Shown: positions 1 to 11,430 of the stretch, piece after piece
Layout: every line of letters begins with the position of its first letter
Numbering within the stretch: position 1 is the stretch's first letter
NCBI GenBank assembly: GCA_910591455.2
Contig: OU342804.1
Coordinates: forward strand, 29,418,421 to 29,482,420
DNA length: 64,000 bases
Reading direction: 5' to 3'
From: Pholis gunnellus
Lineage: Eukaryota; Chordata; Actinopteri; Perciformes; Pholidae
Notes under the pieces: generated by a model
What the model was told of the DNA's origin: nothing
What the model saw: only the letters and a program-made list of their open reading frames with translations
The model's database searches: none
Made by a program: the position numbers and the translations under genes

Positions 1-398
1 TAAATCTGCTATTAATGGAAATGATCAGAAACAAATAGTCTCCTTACAGTACAACCACTCCAACCTCAACTGGAACACTACCGGCATAATACATCTTAGC
101 GTCCCCTTCTTTCGACCAACCCCACCGCATCCCATCCCTTCCTAAACCCCCACTATTTCTCTCCTAAACCAATAATCCAGCCCCCTCCCTGTTGGGTCCA
201 CTCCCTCACTTTTTTTCCCACGGATCGCTACATCCCACATGTTGGTGTTTGGAAACCCATGCTTGTCAGCTAAGACCGATCAGAGCAAGGCAAGTCTTCC
301 TGCCAGAAGTGATTATTAAAAGATGTCGGGGAGATGGAGAGGAGGGAGTGTTGGGAGGAGTGAGGGAAGGGGGGAGCAGCGCAATGAGAGAGACGGGT

Positions 399-449
<51 letters not shown>

Positions 450-2800
450 TCCCGTTAAGTGTCAAGCAGGGCCGAGTCTCCCGATTCAAAGAGGGATTTT
501 CACATTATGATTCTGCAATAGTGTATTGCATACTTCAAAGACCTTATTACAACGACCTATTAGCATTCATGCTGCCATTCACGCTGCGAGTCCAACACCT
601 GCATGGGAAACAGGGGCAGGATTTGCGGCGAGGACTAGCTGAGGATCACAACGCTGGGGCAGATGACTCGGGGAGGGGGGGGGACTTTTCAGAGTGAGGA
701 GTCACAGGACCTGAATCTTAATTAATACCACTGTCTAAATGCTGCAATGGCGACGGTAGAGAAGTGAGAAAATGTGTAAGAACCTTGGTGATCACCCCTT
801 TGTTTGTCTTTTAATGTCTGGCGTTGTTGTTTTTTGTTTTTGTTTTTTTACAGGAAAAAATCCAACAATAAAAAAAATGTAAAAGCAAACTGAGGATGTG
901 AAACTTTAAAAATGGGTCAGAAACACATTTTTTTCTTATTTTAAAAAACGGCTTTGTCATTTTTAAAAACAGATGGGCACTGTAATTTTCAGCAAACAAT
1001 ACACAAACAGAAGCAAATAGAACATTTGCCACGGACTATTTTCTCCAGCTGATTAATACACATTTGGTGCTTATTTACGGCAGCATGGCGGTGAATGTGG
1101 AGTCGACTCCACAATAAACAATACATTAAAGTGCCAGTCCAACAGTATGGTTCTTATTTATGTTTATAACATTATAACACTGACCAATAACCTGACATGT
1201 TAGCGGTTAGCAAGAAACGTGTAATTTTATCCTCATGTTAACTTACATATATATTATGTCAATGATCAATACAGATTTTAAATATGAAAAAATAGAAACA
1301 TCACAGGTATTGGTGGTAGATACCACTACATGCTACTTTTTATTTGCATACTTTTATTTTAGATTTGTTTCTGTTCATGGGTTTCACTGATTACCAGGGT
1401 GGATGAGGTCCCAGGTTCATTTCTTGGCTTGAAGAAAAGATTTATCCTACGAATGAAGCAATATCATTCCCCTGACCTTGACCAAAGTGGTTAGTTTTGT
1501 CCAACATTTTATTTTCAACTGAAGTCGTATTACTTACTACGAAAAAGCAATGAAAAGCAAAGTCGCCGTGTGATTGATTTCTACTGTCAAGTCGAGTGGA
1601 ATCTTCGTTATGTGTGACGTCTATTCTTTAGTGCAGCACTGTCTTCCACTTCTCCCACTCTGGGTTGTATACATGTCAATGGATTATGTCTATTTTCCAC
1701 TAGCCTCAGGATATAGTTTATTCACTTAAGCATGCTCAAGCCTCCGATGAAGGGCTTTTGATGCAACTGCTCCCTCTCTCTCGCTACACCCCACAAGCTG
1801 TTTGCTACGGTTCATTAGCTTTCTGTTGAGTTGACTGCTAACACTTGATATTGTTGCAGGCTGTTCATTCCACACATTTTTCCAAGTGCTGCCCACTAGC
1901 AGAGCACAATTGGAGGAAGAGCGTGCCTGTCGTTATAATGGGACAAATGTTGTGTTCGCAAAGTGCCAACTGAGCCAACCGTTCATCATGTGCACTGTGA
2001 TAAAGGTGGTGTGTTTGGTTGAGACATTAAATAAAACAAAAACAAAACAAATATATTCTTTTCAAGCTGCATGAAAAAAAAACCATTACCAGCTATGTGT
2101 GTGATAATAAAGTGGCAGAATAGTGAAACATTTAAAGCAAACCAGTATAATGTTGTCTGAAGAGCAGCCGCTGCGGTCGTACATCGGTACTGTATTTACA
2201 GTTCTATGGTAGAACGGATTTCACCAGATTTTCTTGAGTCTCTATCAATGACATCATCATAGCTGGATATATATATATATATGATGTAATAAATAGACCA
2301 CATTTATGATCAGCCGAGTGGTAAAAATGTTCACATCAGTCTTCTGGTTGTAATTTCTTTTTTCCTTTTTATATCTATCTACATTCTGGCTACAACATGT
2401 CAACAAATATATGACTGCAACACCGCAATTGCTGATATTACAAGGCTAGCAAAGGGGTTAACCGTTGTTAAAGGATTCTTTACCTTTGGTTTTCAACCAG
2501 CTTTGTATCAAAACAATGTGAGCATATTGCCAGCATCCCCAGTCCCCTTCTCATTTACCAGCAAAAGTCATCTGGCGAAATTTGCGCCACTGTTGCTTCC
2601 TGTTTGAACTACATATTTTACCTACGTATTTTAAAGTACAGATTGTACTTCGTCAATGCTAAAAAATTGAAACAACCACTGGAAGAGCCTGGCAGAGGGC
2701 AACGTTCCTGTAGATATGGAAGAAAGCTACTAACATTCAGGGCTACTTACGCTGTATAGGCCAGAATACAGTGCGGAGGAATTTACGGCATATGCAGGAG
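1..2800. other. Intergenic stretch with a GA microsatellite
   Basis: No coding region is supported here. The one clear structure is the GA repeat at 402-446. A short TA run lies near 2268-2281. Open frames are short and lack recognisable domains. The DNA is AT-rich with scattered homopolymer A/T runs, as expected of vertebrate intergenic sequence. Confidence 0.6.
402..446. repeat. (GA)n microsatellite
   Basis: About 22 uninterrupted GA dinucleotides. The RE-repeat peptide that can be read through it is a low-complexity artefact, not evidence of a gene. Confidence 0.95.
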
Positions 2801-2803
2801 TAA

Positions 2804-3525
2804 AGGTGTGTTCACACCAAACGCGATGAACGCGGCGCGAATCGCATTCATCGCGTCATTCGCACCGCCGGTATCGCCGAGGACTATTTGTGTTCATTCG
2901 CGTGCATCGCGCTGGAGAGGGGGCGCGGCTTATCGGCCTGAAAGCCGTTCAACTGTCCGCCATCAACCGTAGAACAATAACCTCTATTTCTGCTCAGTAC
3001 GTGTTGTGGACTCCGAAATAACTACGTAATGATGCCGATTTGTACTTGTTTTCTCAATGGAGCTCGGATCGATCAGTGCTAGGCTATGCTAACATTATAG
3101 CAGCTCCATCAACACTCACAATAATGTCATCTAGACGTGAATATGGTAGCGTCTATTTATTTCATTGTTTGTACCATATGGTTTACACACACACACATGT
3201 ATACACATAGTTTGGTCCGGTCTCTACTGATATGAGGTATCGTAGAGCTCTGGGTGAACATGGCGGCTACAGCATTTATTGCCTGATTCAACAACAGCAG
3301 GACTTCACTGATGACATGGGGAGCAACTCAACGCTGATAGGCTATCGCGCTGGAGCGTCACGCGATTTTTTCGCAGAAGTTCAAATATTTCAACTTCTGC
3401 ATTTGGGGCAATTCGGCGTTTCGACGCGTCAATCGCGCCGCGCCAAATGCGCCGCGCCATTGCGTCTGTACATAGACTTTGTATGTAATCTCGCCGCGTT
3501 CATCGCGTTTGGTGTGAACACACCT
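2804..3525. mobile_element. Non-autonomous DNA transposon with 34-bp TIRs, PIF/Harbinger-like
   Basis: Both ends carry the same 34-bp inverted repeat, starting AGGTGTGTTCACACC, at 2804-2837 and inverted at 3492-3525, with no mismatch that I can see. The element is flanked by TAA on both sides (2801-2803 and 3526-3528), which fits the 3-bp TWA target duplication of PIF/Harbinger transposons; the superfamily call is inference from that. The termini are very CpG-rich (many CGCG words), unlike the AT-rich surroundings. No transposase frame is present, so it would need enzyme in trans. Two internal modules, 2811-3010 and about 3160-3275, recur in the palindromic element at 18247-20113. A TTAA (piggyBac-like) reading of the flanks is less good, because the left side reads TAAA. 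Confidence 0.8.
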
Positions 3526-3528
3526 TAA

Positions 3529-6500
3529 GAGGCTGCCACAGCTGAGAGTAACCTAACACCAGCCAGTGAATGTGCACCGATGGAAACAAGTGGAGTCACT
3601 GGGCTGCTGCAAATTTTCCAGTTAAAGCTAGTTTCTTTTGGTGGAAAGTTGTTGAATCCAATGTTACAGAGGAAGGGGCACAAACATGTGTAACATTACA
3701 CCCAAGCTGTGGGCCATGTGTGGACAGGGGAGTGCTGGAGTATTTCAGGATCACTAAAAGAAACTAAAAAGAGAGCAAGAGGGGTAAATTTCGACGTCTG
3801 AGCGTACAGAGTAAGTGCAATAACATCAGTGTATTCTTTTATGAAATGTCCTCATGAAACAGCCGGTGTAAGCATAACTTTCTATCACTTAAATAACATT
3901 GGATCTTGCCTACTCAGTGACGACAACAAGCAAAGTGCATTCTAGTTATAATAGGATTCCTACCACAGCCCTCTTTTCTCTGTTTCCGCCGGTCATCTTT
4001 CCAGCGACAACATACTTCATAAAATAATGCATGGACGCCACGCTCTGATGGAATAACAGGAGGTTGTCCTGTTCTTTCCATCCTGCCAACATTGCAATGA
4101 ATGCAGCATGACAATGTGTAACCACGGGAAGCAGGGAAAACAAAATGTGGCCTCGAAAGTGGAGCATGGTGTGTTTGCAAGCTAATCATTTACATATGAA
4201 ATATTAGCATTAACATCAGTTCATGTCAGCTAAAGGAATAAAAAGCTGCATTTTAAAACTTCAGCAACATGTCTCTCCAAAAACAATTCCTTGGTTTTAA
4301 AGGATAATCGACACATCTTGCTTGAACTACATGGACTATTTATTTGGTAAGAAAACTACTTTCAGTGAAATCTGTCAGCAGCAAGGTGTGTGGATAATGC
4401 TGACATTCTTTCTGGAAAGACACGCTGCTGTTGAATTCTTCAAATGTCAACTTTCAAAGATTTGAGCACTACAAACAAAATTGCTTTCACCTTTATTTTA
4501 TTAGGGTAACAGCAGACATTTCGAAGGTGGATGAATATCTCAAAACTGTGTGACATAAAAGCAAAAACTATCGAACCAAAACTGCATAGCTAGATACCAC
4601 AAAGGGCGATGGTGAGGGGGTGAGTCTGGCGAACCGACCCTTTACAGCACAAACTAGGACAAAATTACCTTGTGAACTGTGATCAGGCTGCCAGCACGTG
4701 GACATCAGCAGGCACCAGGAGCAGATACCCGACCTGGCACCAGACATAAACACACACACACACACACACACACACAGGGAGGACAGTTGGACCGATCAAT
4801 ACGGCTGCTCGGAATAAGAAGGACTGGGCTTTTAAAACAGATTGCTCCCCAAAATGAATGCGAACGTCTGCTCAGAAACCTCCCAGTGTTACCCAGCTTA
4901 GTTGTGATCAGAGTCAACCGTTTTTTCGTCTTTTTCCCTCCCTCATATTAACCGTGATGCCCCTCAGGTGCACGGATATTTGGGGTAAGACAGACAAAAT
5001 TAGCTCTGTTTACTAACGTTATGCCAAATGAATTGAACAAACTCAGCCTAAAGGCCAACGTGAGAATGCTTGCTAAATGACTGAAAGATATTAAAACACA
5101 GACAATGCACTTATGTATCTGCCTACACGTTGAAATGAGCTTCAACTTGGCTGTCTCTGACTGGAGATGGGTGAAGGGAGAGAGGGAAGGATCACAGTAT
5201 GGCTGTAACTCTCTGTGATCAGTCTCTCCATAGACGAGCACTCGCCTCGACGAGAGAAAAGACAAACAACGATCAAAGTAGAATGAAAAGCGAGAGAGGG
5301 ATGAAAAAAACAAAAACAACAACCTGAAAGTTAACACAGGATGTATTGCAAACGCTTTAATGAGTCTACTCTTAATTAGTGCCACAGGAAATCGATGGCT
5401 ACCCCAAATGCTTGTCATTAACAAACGAGGAGACAGCCAACCCGTGGGACCTGTGCTGAATAACTGTTTTTTTCTGTCACGTGCTGCAGCCGAGAACCAG
5501 AAGGAATGTGAAATTGTGCGCTTTCGTTGCCCTGTCTGCGTTTGTGTGTTGGGCGGCCTGCTGAGCAAAGCAGAGCACTGACATTTGTCATGGCTGGAGG
5601 TAAGAGGAGAACAGTTAATGTATCTGAGGCGTAGGAGGGCAAATATCTATAATACCGTGTATTTTACCTTGACTCATCATTTCTGTTGCAAACACACATT
5701 TATCTCTGAATAACAAATACAACAAAAGAATAACAATTCATCCCTGCAAGAAAGACCGATGGATCCTTTGCTTTTAAGCGCAAGCTATTTTAAATTAAAT
5801 CCCGTCTTAAAGTCCAGTGAAGTTTATTTCTCTGCTTGTTCAAGGGACGGAAAAATGTTGTCTATGTATTCAAGTAGACTTACTCCAAAAAAAGGACATA
5901 CGTGTTGTAGTTTAGTGCCAGTCAGCAGCTGGTTCACAGTTACTCAGAGTTCATTCTGAGCCATTGAGCAACAACTTATTAAAGATTCATCAAGTATCAG
6001 GTTGTGATCCGTTCCTCACAGTGTCACCAATGAAATAATTTGGGGGGTAGGCCAACAAAGAAAATATGCATTAAATCTGGAAACACTTTGTATCGTCTTT
6101 ATGAAGTTTAATTGGCAGTAATATCAAAGTCGCAGTTTGATTGGCATCCAACATCATGCATTCCTGTAGTATAAAAAGTATAAAAAAGGAAAATGTGGGC
6201 CTGTGACATCCTCAGCCTGATAAATGCAAGTAAGCAATAAGCTGATACACCTGGTATTTATCAGCCGTTGTTCCCTGTCACCTCTACCTACTTGACCGTT
6301 CCTCTGGTCTTTGACCCCCTGGTTACTGTTTTTTTTCCTAATTGCAATCACCTCTACAGAATTTAACCCAGCTGCTTTGACGACTAACTATCATGTATAA
6401 CAATCAGACCTCATGACAGAGAGACATTTGAATGTCCTCCATCAAAACTCTTGATGGTGTAAAAAGCATTTTAACTTTCATTTTTTTTATTTTGGGAGAT

Positions 6501-8480
6501 ATTAAACCAGCAAAGAAAACTGCATTAAGTTATAGGAGGGCTTTGAAGATTAGCATTTACTGTCGTTACAGTAGGTACTTTCATGCTCGGAGACGGCATA
6601 ATTCATTTCCATCGGGATCCGTCAGCGTCAGTTCCAGGCGGAGTACGGCCTCTGTTTGCGATGGCTTTGACTCACAGAGAGCTCGATTGGAACACACATG
6701 TTTTAAAAGGGGGACAAGCCCCCTGACTTTGATGGATTTCCGGGCAATATTAGTCAGCGAGCATGTATCCCCCTAAGCTGTGGTGGAACTGATCGAGGTT
6801 GACCAAATAATCTGCCAATTCCCTCCCAAGAAATGCAGAGACGACAAAAAAACGTCTAAGTCTCTCAAGCCCTCATCCCCGAGAGCTGGATCAGCAGTTG
6901 TGTCAAAAAAAAAAACCTCCCGTTAAGAGCACAAGATTTCAACTTTAGAGAAGGTGGTGGGAGGACTCGCAATTGCATGGCTTCACTTTTAATTCACGGT
7001 GAATCACACAATCGTTTACAGGATCACAGAGTGAGAGTGACAGTGTGTCGTTGAAGGATTCGCAAACACACGTCACAGCGTTGGTATTGTTATGCAGCCT
7101 GAAATTAAACCTCACTTATTACTAATGAGTCGATACTCGAGGACACGTTAATGTTTGCCTGTTTGTAAGTCGTGTCAAGGGCCTTGAAACTCCCAGCACT
7201 CTCTCATTCATCTCACTTCATAAAGCCTCAGGCTTCCGAGCCCCATAAGCGCTGGAATAGATTGTGTCTGTTTTTTTTTCTTTTTTTCAGGCGATATAGT
7301 CAATATGGTTTATGAAGTTGAGGTCTCCCCAGGTCACATGAGAGCAGGACATGAAAGCCGAGCACTCGGCCTCCACTTCACAAACAAGCTGTCCCTACTT
7401 CAAACGGGTGGCAAAGCTGCCCCACATTTTCTACTCTTTTCACTTCCAATAGCCAACATCGCTAATGGCCGGCGGCTCGCTCCATCTCCCCTCTCCACCT
7501 GGCAACAGGACTGTGCTCGCCGCCGCGGCCAAAGGTAGCCTGAACTGTGACTGTACATGGCACAGCGCTGAGCTTTTGAACATGGCATCCATTTAGAAAC
7601 GAATCATTCTGATTTTGGAGCAACTTTCACTGAAATATAATTAGTCTTTCGACAGAATCAGTTTACTTTTATATCAGAATGAAATTATAGCGTTTTCACT
7701 ACAAGTGCTATGTTATAAATTAGATTTTCCGGACAGTTTTCTATACTAAAATTACCTGTCAGATACAGATTTCATATATTTGTTGCCTCAGGACAACAAA
7801 ACTATGCAGAACGGTGTTGTGGGTAACTGTAGGATGTAAAGCCTCGCAGGATAGTCGAAATGCACACTTCAAAATCTCAACAATGTGTAGTGCAGACCTG
7901 AGCTCACAGCAAGCGGATTAGTTCTAACATCATATTTGTACGTTTTCTGTATTCTTTGAGTTTGGGCAAACCTTTTAACTTTGATCTGCCATTAGTGATT
8001 GTCTAACAAGGAAACTAAAGTCCCCTCCATTTACGTTGATGAATACTTTCACTTTGTTTCGTGGATATAGTTTGTTTACACTGTCACTGCTGATGAAATT
8101 ATAAAGAGAGAAAAAACACATGTATGTTGGCTTATGTGCGTCCAACAGAAGCAAAACTACAATACAACATGTTTATTTGGCTACTCCCCTAATTCTCTAT
8201 TCCACTTGCATCCTATTCTACTCTACACGGGTTGAATAGTGTATTGATTATGGGTAAAACTACCACCCAATAACCAATCATATTTAGTAATTCTTAGTTT
8301 AAGAAATAAGGAATCCTATAAGGACCTACAATGTGGTTCTAAATTGGTGAGACCTACAGAACTGCCTCCAGAACCCAATGTCTGAACGTTCCTCCCTCAC
8401 TGCCCTCAAGCTCTCTACCTTCTGGGTCAGGTTCTTTTCACAACCTAACAACTATTTAACCCCTAAGCCTATTTTCAGGC
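3529..8480. other. Intergenic stretch, no gene recognised
   Basis: It holds a CA microsatellite at 4750-4776 and otherwise unremarkable sequence. The longest open frame (4948-5568, minus strand, 206 codons) has no domain, signal or composition that suggests a real protein. Short T- and A-runs are common. No splice-flanked exon with recognisable protein was found on either strand. Confidence 0.55.
4750..4776. repeat. (CA)n microsatellite
   Basis: About 13 AC/CA units, uninterrupted. Confidence 0.95.
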
Positions 8481-8489
8481 CTCTGCAGG

Positions 8490-9228
8490 ATCAGGCCAAA
8501 TTCTCATTTTAGATGCAGCTGCTCCAGGTCTCCCATGCTAATTTTATATACTATATATTTATTTCACTTGTTTTATCACTAAAACAATGGTTCAATCTAT
8601 CTAATACAGCAGTTTGGCATCATTTTGAGAGCCTAGGCTCTATAACAACTCATCCTCATCTGAATTTCAGTTTTACAGAATGCAATTGAACCTTACCAAA
8701 GCCTGTGATTGGCCAATTTGCGCATTCGACACAGCGTTGAATGCGGAAGAGTCTAACGCGTCTAAAGGTTGGTTGTTTGAGTTGATTGACAGAATTTTCA
8801 AAACTGAAAAGATTACCCCTTCCTTATACAAGCTCGCAGACACTCAGTTTGTTCACACAACGAAGCAGAGAGACCAGCAGCACATGGCTGCAAGGATTAA
8901 TTCTTTTTTTTTGGCGATTTTCATCCAGAAAACCATCTCAAGGTGCAAAGCGTTTACATTTTTTTGCTGTTTGGCTGTGTGTTGCTCTGTGGCGGATGAA
9001 TTGTAACTTTTTAATTGTTTGAAGGAGAAGAATTTAGAAGATATTGTTGGATTCAGTGTGGAGTCCTCGTGCTCTTTGATATGCGGATTTGTCTGTGAAA
9101 GTGCCGTAGGTCGTGGCTGGGATCGGTAACGGAGAACATAGCTCGCCATCTCCTGGCAAAAAATAGGTGAAATTGTGGTAGTACTTGTAGTATATAGTAT
9201 TACTTTGTGTGTATATATATATATATAT
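8490..9228 (+). repeat. Dispersed repeat, copy 1 (interrupted by a solo LTR)
   Basis: This stretch and 10570-11430 share a series of collinear blocks: a TATATACTATA block followed by ATTTCACTTGTTTTATC, then CAGCAGTTTGGCATCA, then a GATTGG(C/T)CAA block, then GTTGATTGACAGAAT, and a closing block around AGCTCGCC. Divergence is substantial (by eye roughly a quarter of positions), so this is an old family. Copy 1 appears to continue after the LTR at 9916 onward, where the AGAATTTCTTCGTTA block (about 9959) matches one at about 11430 in copy 2. The family is unknown to me and no coding capacity is evident. Confidence 0.65.
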
Positions 9229-9910
9229 TGTCACGGGAGGTCAAGATGAGGACCCAATAGCAAGACCACAGGAGACAGAGTCTGGCAAAACAGATTTTAT
9301 TTCACCAGTATTTAAAGGAGGGTGTGTGGAGCCCGTGGTCCGACACAGGTAGCCAAATCGACGATGTGTGTCCCGTGACACGACACCGGAGGGCAGGCAG
9401 ATCGACGGTGTGAGATCCCGTGGTTCGACACCGGAGGCGGGCAGATCGACGGTGTGAGGTCCCGTGGTTCGACACCGGAGGCGGGCAGATCGACGGTGTG
9501 AGGTCCCGTGGTTCGACACCGGAGGCAGGCAGAACAGCGAATATTCTACAACGTAGTGGAGAGGAAGGAAGTTAGTCCAGGGAGACATCAACAGATAATT
9601 CACGGAACAGAGGTAAGACTACCGAGGCAGAAGACGAAACGGACTGACAACCCAGGCCTGCAGGGCCAGGGTTGATAAGCAGCCAGGCGGTGATCAGTGG
9701 AATCAGGATCAGCTGGTAACGATCCAGATTGTCCGCAGCTGGGTGCCAATCAGGGGTGTGGCCATGGAAATTGTCTGGAGGCAGGTCCAAGAAAACAAAC
9801 ACCGAGCACATGACATACAATAACAAACAGGGGAATGACAGACACATGAGGAGAGGATATTGGGGGAAAACAGAGGTTAACACACAATGGTTCAGACAGG
9901 AATCCTGACA
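9229..9910 (-). mobile_element. Solo LTR (682 bp) of an LTR retrotransposon
   Basis: The ends read TGTCA at the left and TGACA at the right, the usual TG...CA form of an LTR. TATAT flanks both sides (9224-9228 and 9911-9915), consistent with a 5-bp target duplication, although the site is itself a TA repeat and so ambiguous. Read on the minus strand there is an AATAAA polyadenylation signal near the 3' end (9297-9302 on +). No pol or gag sequence adjoins, so it is a solo LTR, presumably left by recombination between two LTRs. It sits inside the repeat at 8490-9990. It is not the same family as the LTRs of the Gypsy element at 31859-37018, although the termini are similar in style. Confidence 0.75.
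9357..9532. repeat. 44-bp tandem repeat, 4 copies, inside the solo LTR
   Basis: ATCGAC recurs at 9357, 9401, 9445 and 9489, exactly 44 nt apart. The last two full units are nearly identical and the first is the most diverged. The unit contains CCCGTGGTTCGACACCGGAG. The open frame on the minus strand gains its repeated peptide from this array, since 44 is not a multiple of 3 but the frame happens to stay open. Confidence 0.9.
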
Positions 9911-10569
9911 TATATATGTTTTTGAGTAAGTAAAATAGGCTACATGGTCCATTTTATCAGAATTTCTTCGTTACGTAGGTTTTTGATATCATAAAATATC
10001 ATTTCATTCGTTCTCAGAAGTGATTTGTACTACATGTGTACACTCTGTCGCCCTCCCTCTGGGACCAAATTGGGTCCGCCTCGTTACTAGAAGGTTAACC
10101 CTGTCTCCTACAAAATTACGCTCCCATACAACTAAACTGCATTCTAAATTATGTGAAAGGAAATGTAATTTCTTCTGGATTACAGTGATAGTTTTAAAAA
10201 AATGTTGTTTCAAGCCTCTTGAACCCTAAACCTATTTTTAGGCCTCTTCTCAAAAATTGCATACCCATACTCAAGAGAGTGTAGATCTCTAACTACAAGG
10301 TCTATTTGAATATTTTTTTAATAACAGAAACACTTGTGAGATTTGTTCAGATGGGTAAATATTGTGTGTATGTTACTGGTTAATAGTAAATGAAGATTGG
10401 ACACAGCTCAAATTGAAAATTGTCAGGTTCGCCTGAAGAAAAAGCACTTTTGTCTTTGAAATAATGCAGCAGTAAGCCTAAAACTCTCCACAATCATAGC
10501 ACAAGAAGTCAGAAGTCTCTAAAAAAATGTGGCTTTGATAAAGTAAACAATAAAACAGTTAGAGGTTTC
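9911..10569. other. Non-coding spacer between the two repeat copies
   Basis: Its first part probably continues copy 1 of the dispersed repeat. A block at about 10216-10245 (CCTATTTTTAGGCCTC) resembles one at about 8468-8487 (CCTATTTTCAGGCCTC). No gene is seen. Confidence 0.5.
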
Positions 10570-11430
10570 AGTACAGATAATTCAGGCGAGGTCATCATTT
10601 TGGAACCAGCTGTTCCAGCTGTTCCATTGTACTTTTATATACTATATAACTATATATTTCACTTGTTTTATCAATAATATTGTTCAATACATCCAACTCC
10701 AGCAGTTTGGCATCAATTTGAGAGCCAGGGTCCTCTCAGAGCCTGTAAACTGGATCAATTCCCGTCTGACTGCAGTCTTCATGTGTGTGAGTGGTGCTTT
10801 CTGGGCCTATGATTGGTCAAATTCAGACTATGACACCTCTTTCGAAATATCAGAGTCTCAGGGAGACATTGGGCGTAAGCTGGTGTTGATTGACAGAATC
10901 GTTAGCCAGGAAAAATCCAAAATTCGCCGCACTGCTCCGTGCGTAAAACCGATTCGCCGAAAACGCAAATCCTTACCCCCGGTCCCCCAGGCTTGTTTTA
11001 GCCCCCCTTTCACCAGGAAACAGTTAAAAAAACACCGGATATACATAGCAACAGTGTAGCTTAGCCGTGAACGGATTATTGGACCTTTTTCTTCATGATT
11101 TTTCTCAAAGTAAGGAGCTTTCACATTCTTTTCTGCTGTTTAGTGGCTTGGTGTTGTGGTGCTTGTTGGCTTGTATCTCTGTAATGCTTTAACGGAGAAC
11201 AATTCTGAAGATATCTCTGGATTCGTGGTCGAATTTCCGTGCTCTTAGACATATTGGTTGGCCATGCAAGTTGTTAGCTCTTTGTTCGTAGCCTTCTCCG
11301 GAGTGCGAAGCTCGCCGACTGATGGCGAAAAATACGTGATATCGTGGAAAATCTTCTTAGTTAGTTAGTATAATGGTGAATAATTGTGTTTGCTGTGTGT
11401 AAAATGGTTTACATTATTAAGTTGCTCAGA
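10570..11430 (+). repeat. Dispersed repeat, copy 2
   Basis: It is the direct-orientation partner of 8490-9228, with the same block order. This copy is not interrupted by an LTR. It includes short open frames (for example 10718-11059) that have no recognisable domain. Confidence 0.65.

Noticed and set aside
323..697. Open frame with a long Arg-Glu repeat
   Set aside because: The repeat peptide comes from the GA microsatellite, and the flanking parts have no protein-like features.
2801..3528. piggyBac-type TTAA duplication for the 2804-3525 element
   Set aside because: TTAA is present only on the right; the left reads TAAA. A 3-bp TAA duplication fits both sides exactly.
3570..3767. Cysteine-containing open frame to the right of the 2804-3525 element
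   Set aside because: The composition is mildly protein-like, but there is no identifiable motif spacing or family, and it is only 65 codons.
4948..5568. A 206-codon open frame on the minus strand
   Set aside because: It has no recognisable domain, is rich in Ser/Leu/Phe in the manner of AT-rich non-coding DNA, and overlaps other open frames on both strands. In 64 kb one such frame is expected by chance.
9357..9532. Regular repeats that might suggest a CRISPR array
   Set aside because: The 44-bp units are contiguous without unique spacers, lie inside an LTR, and the genome is vertebrate.
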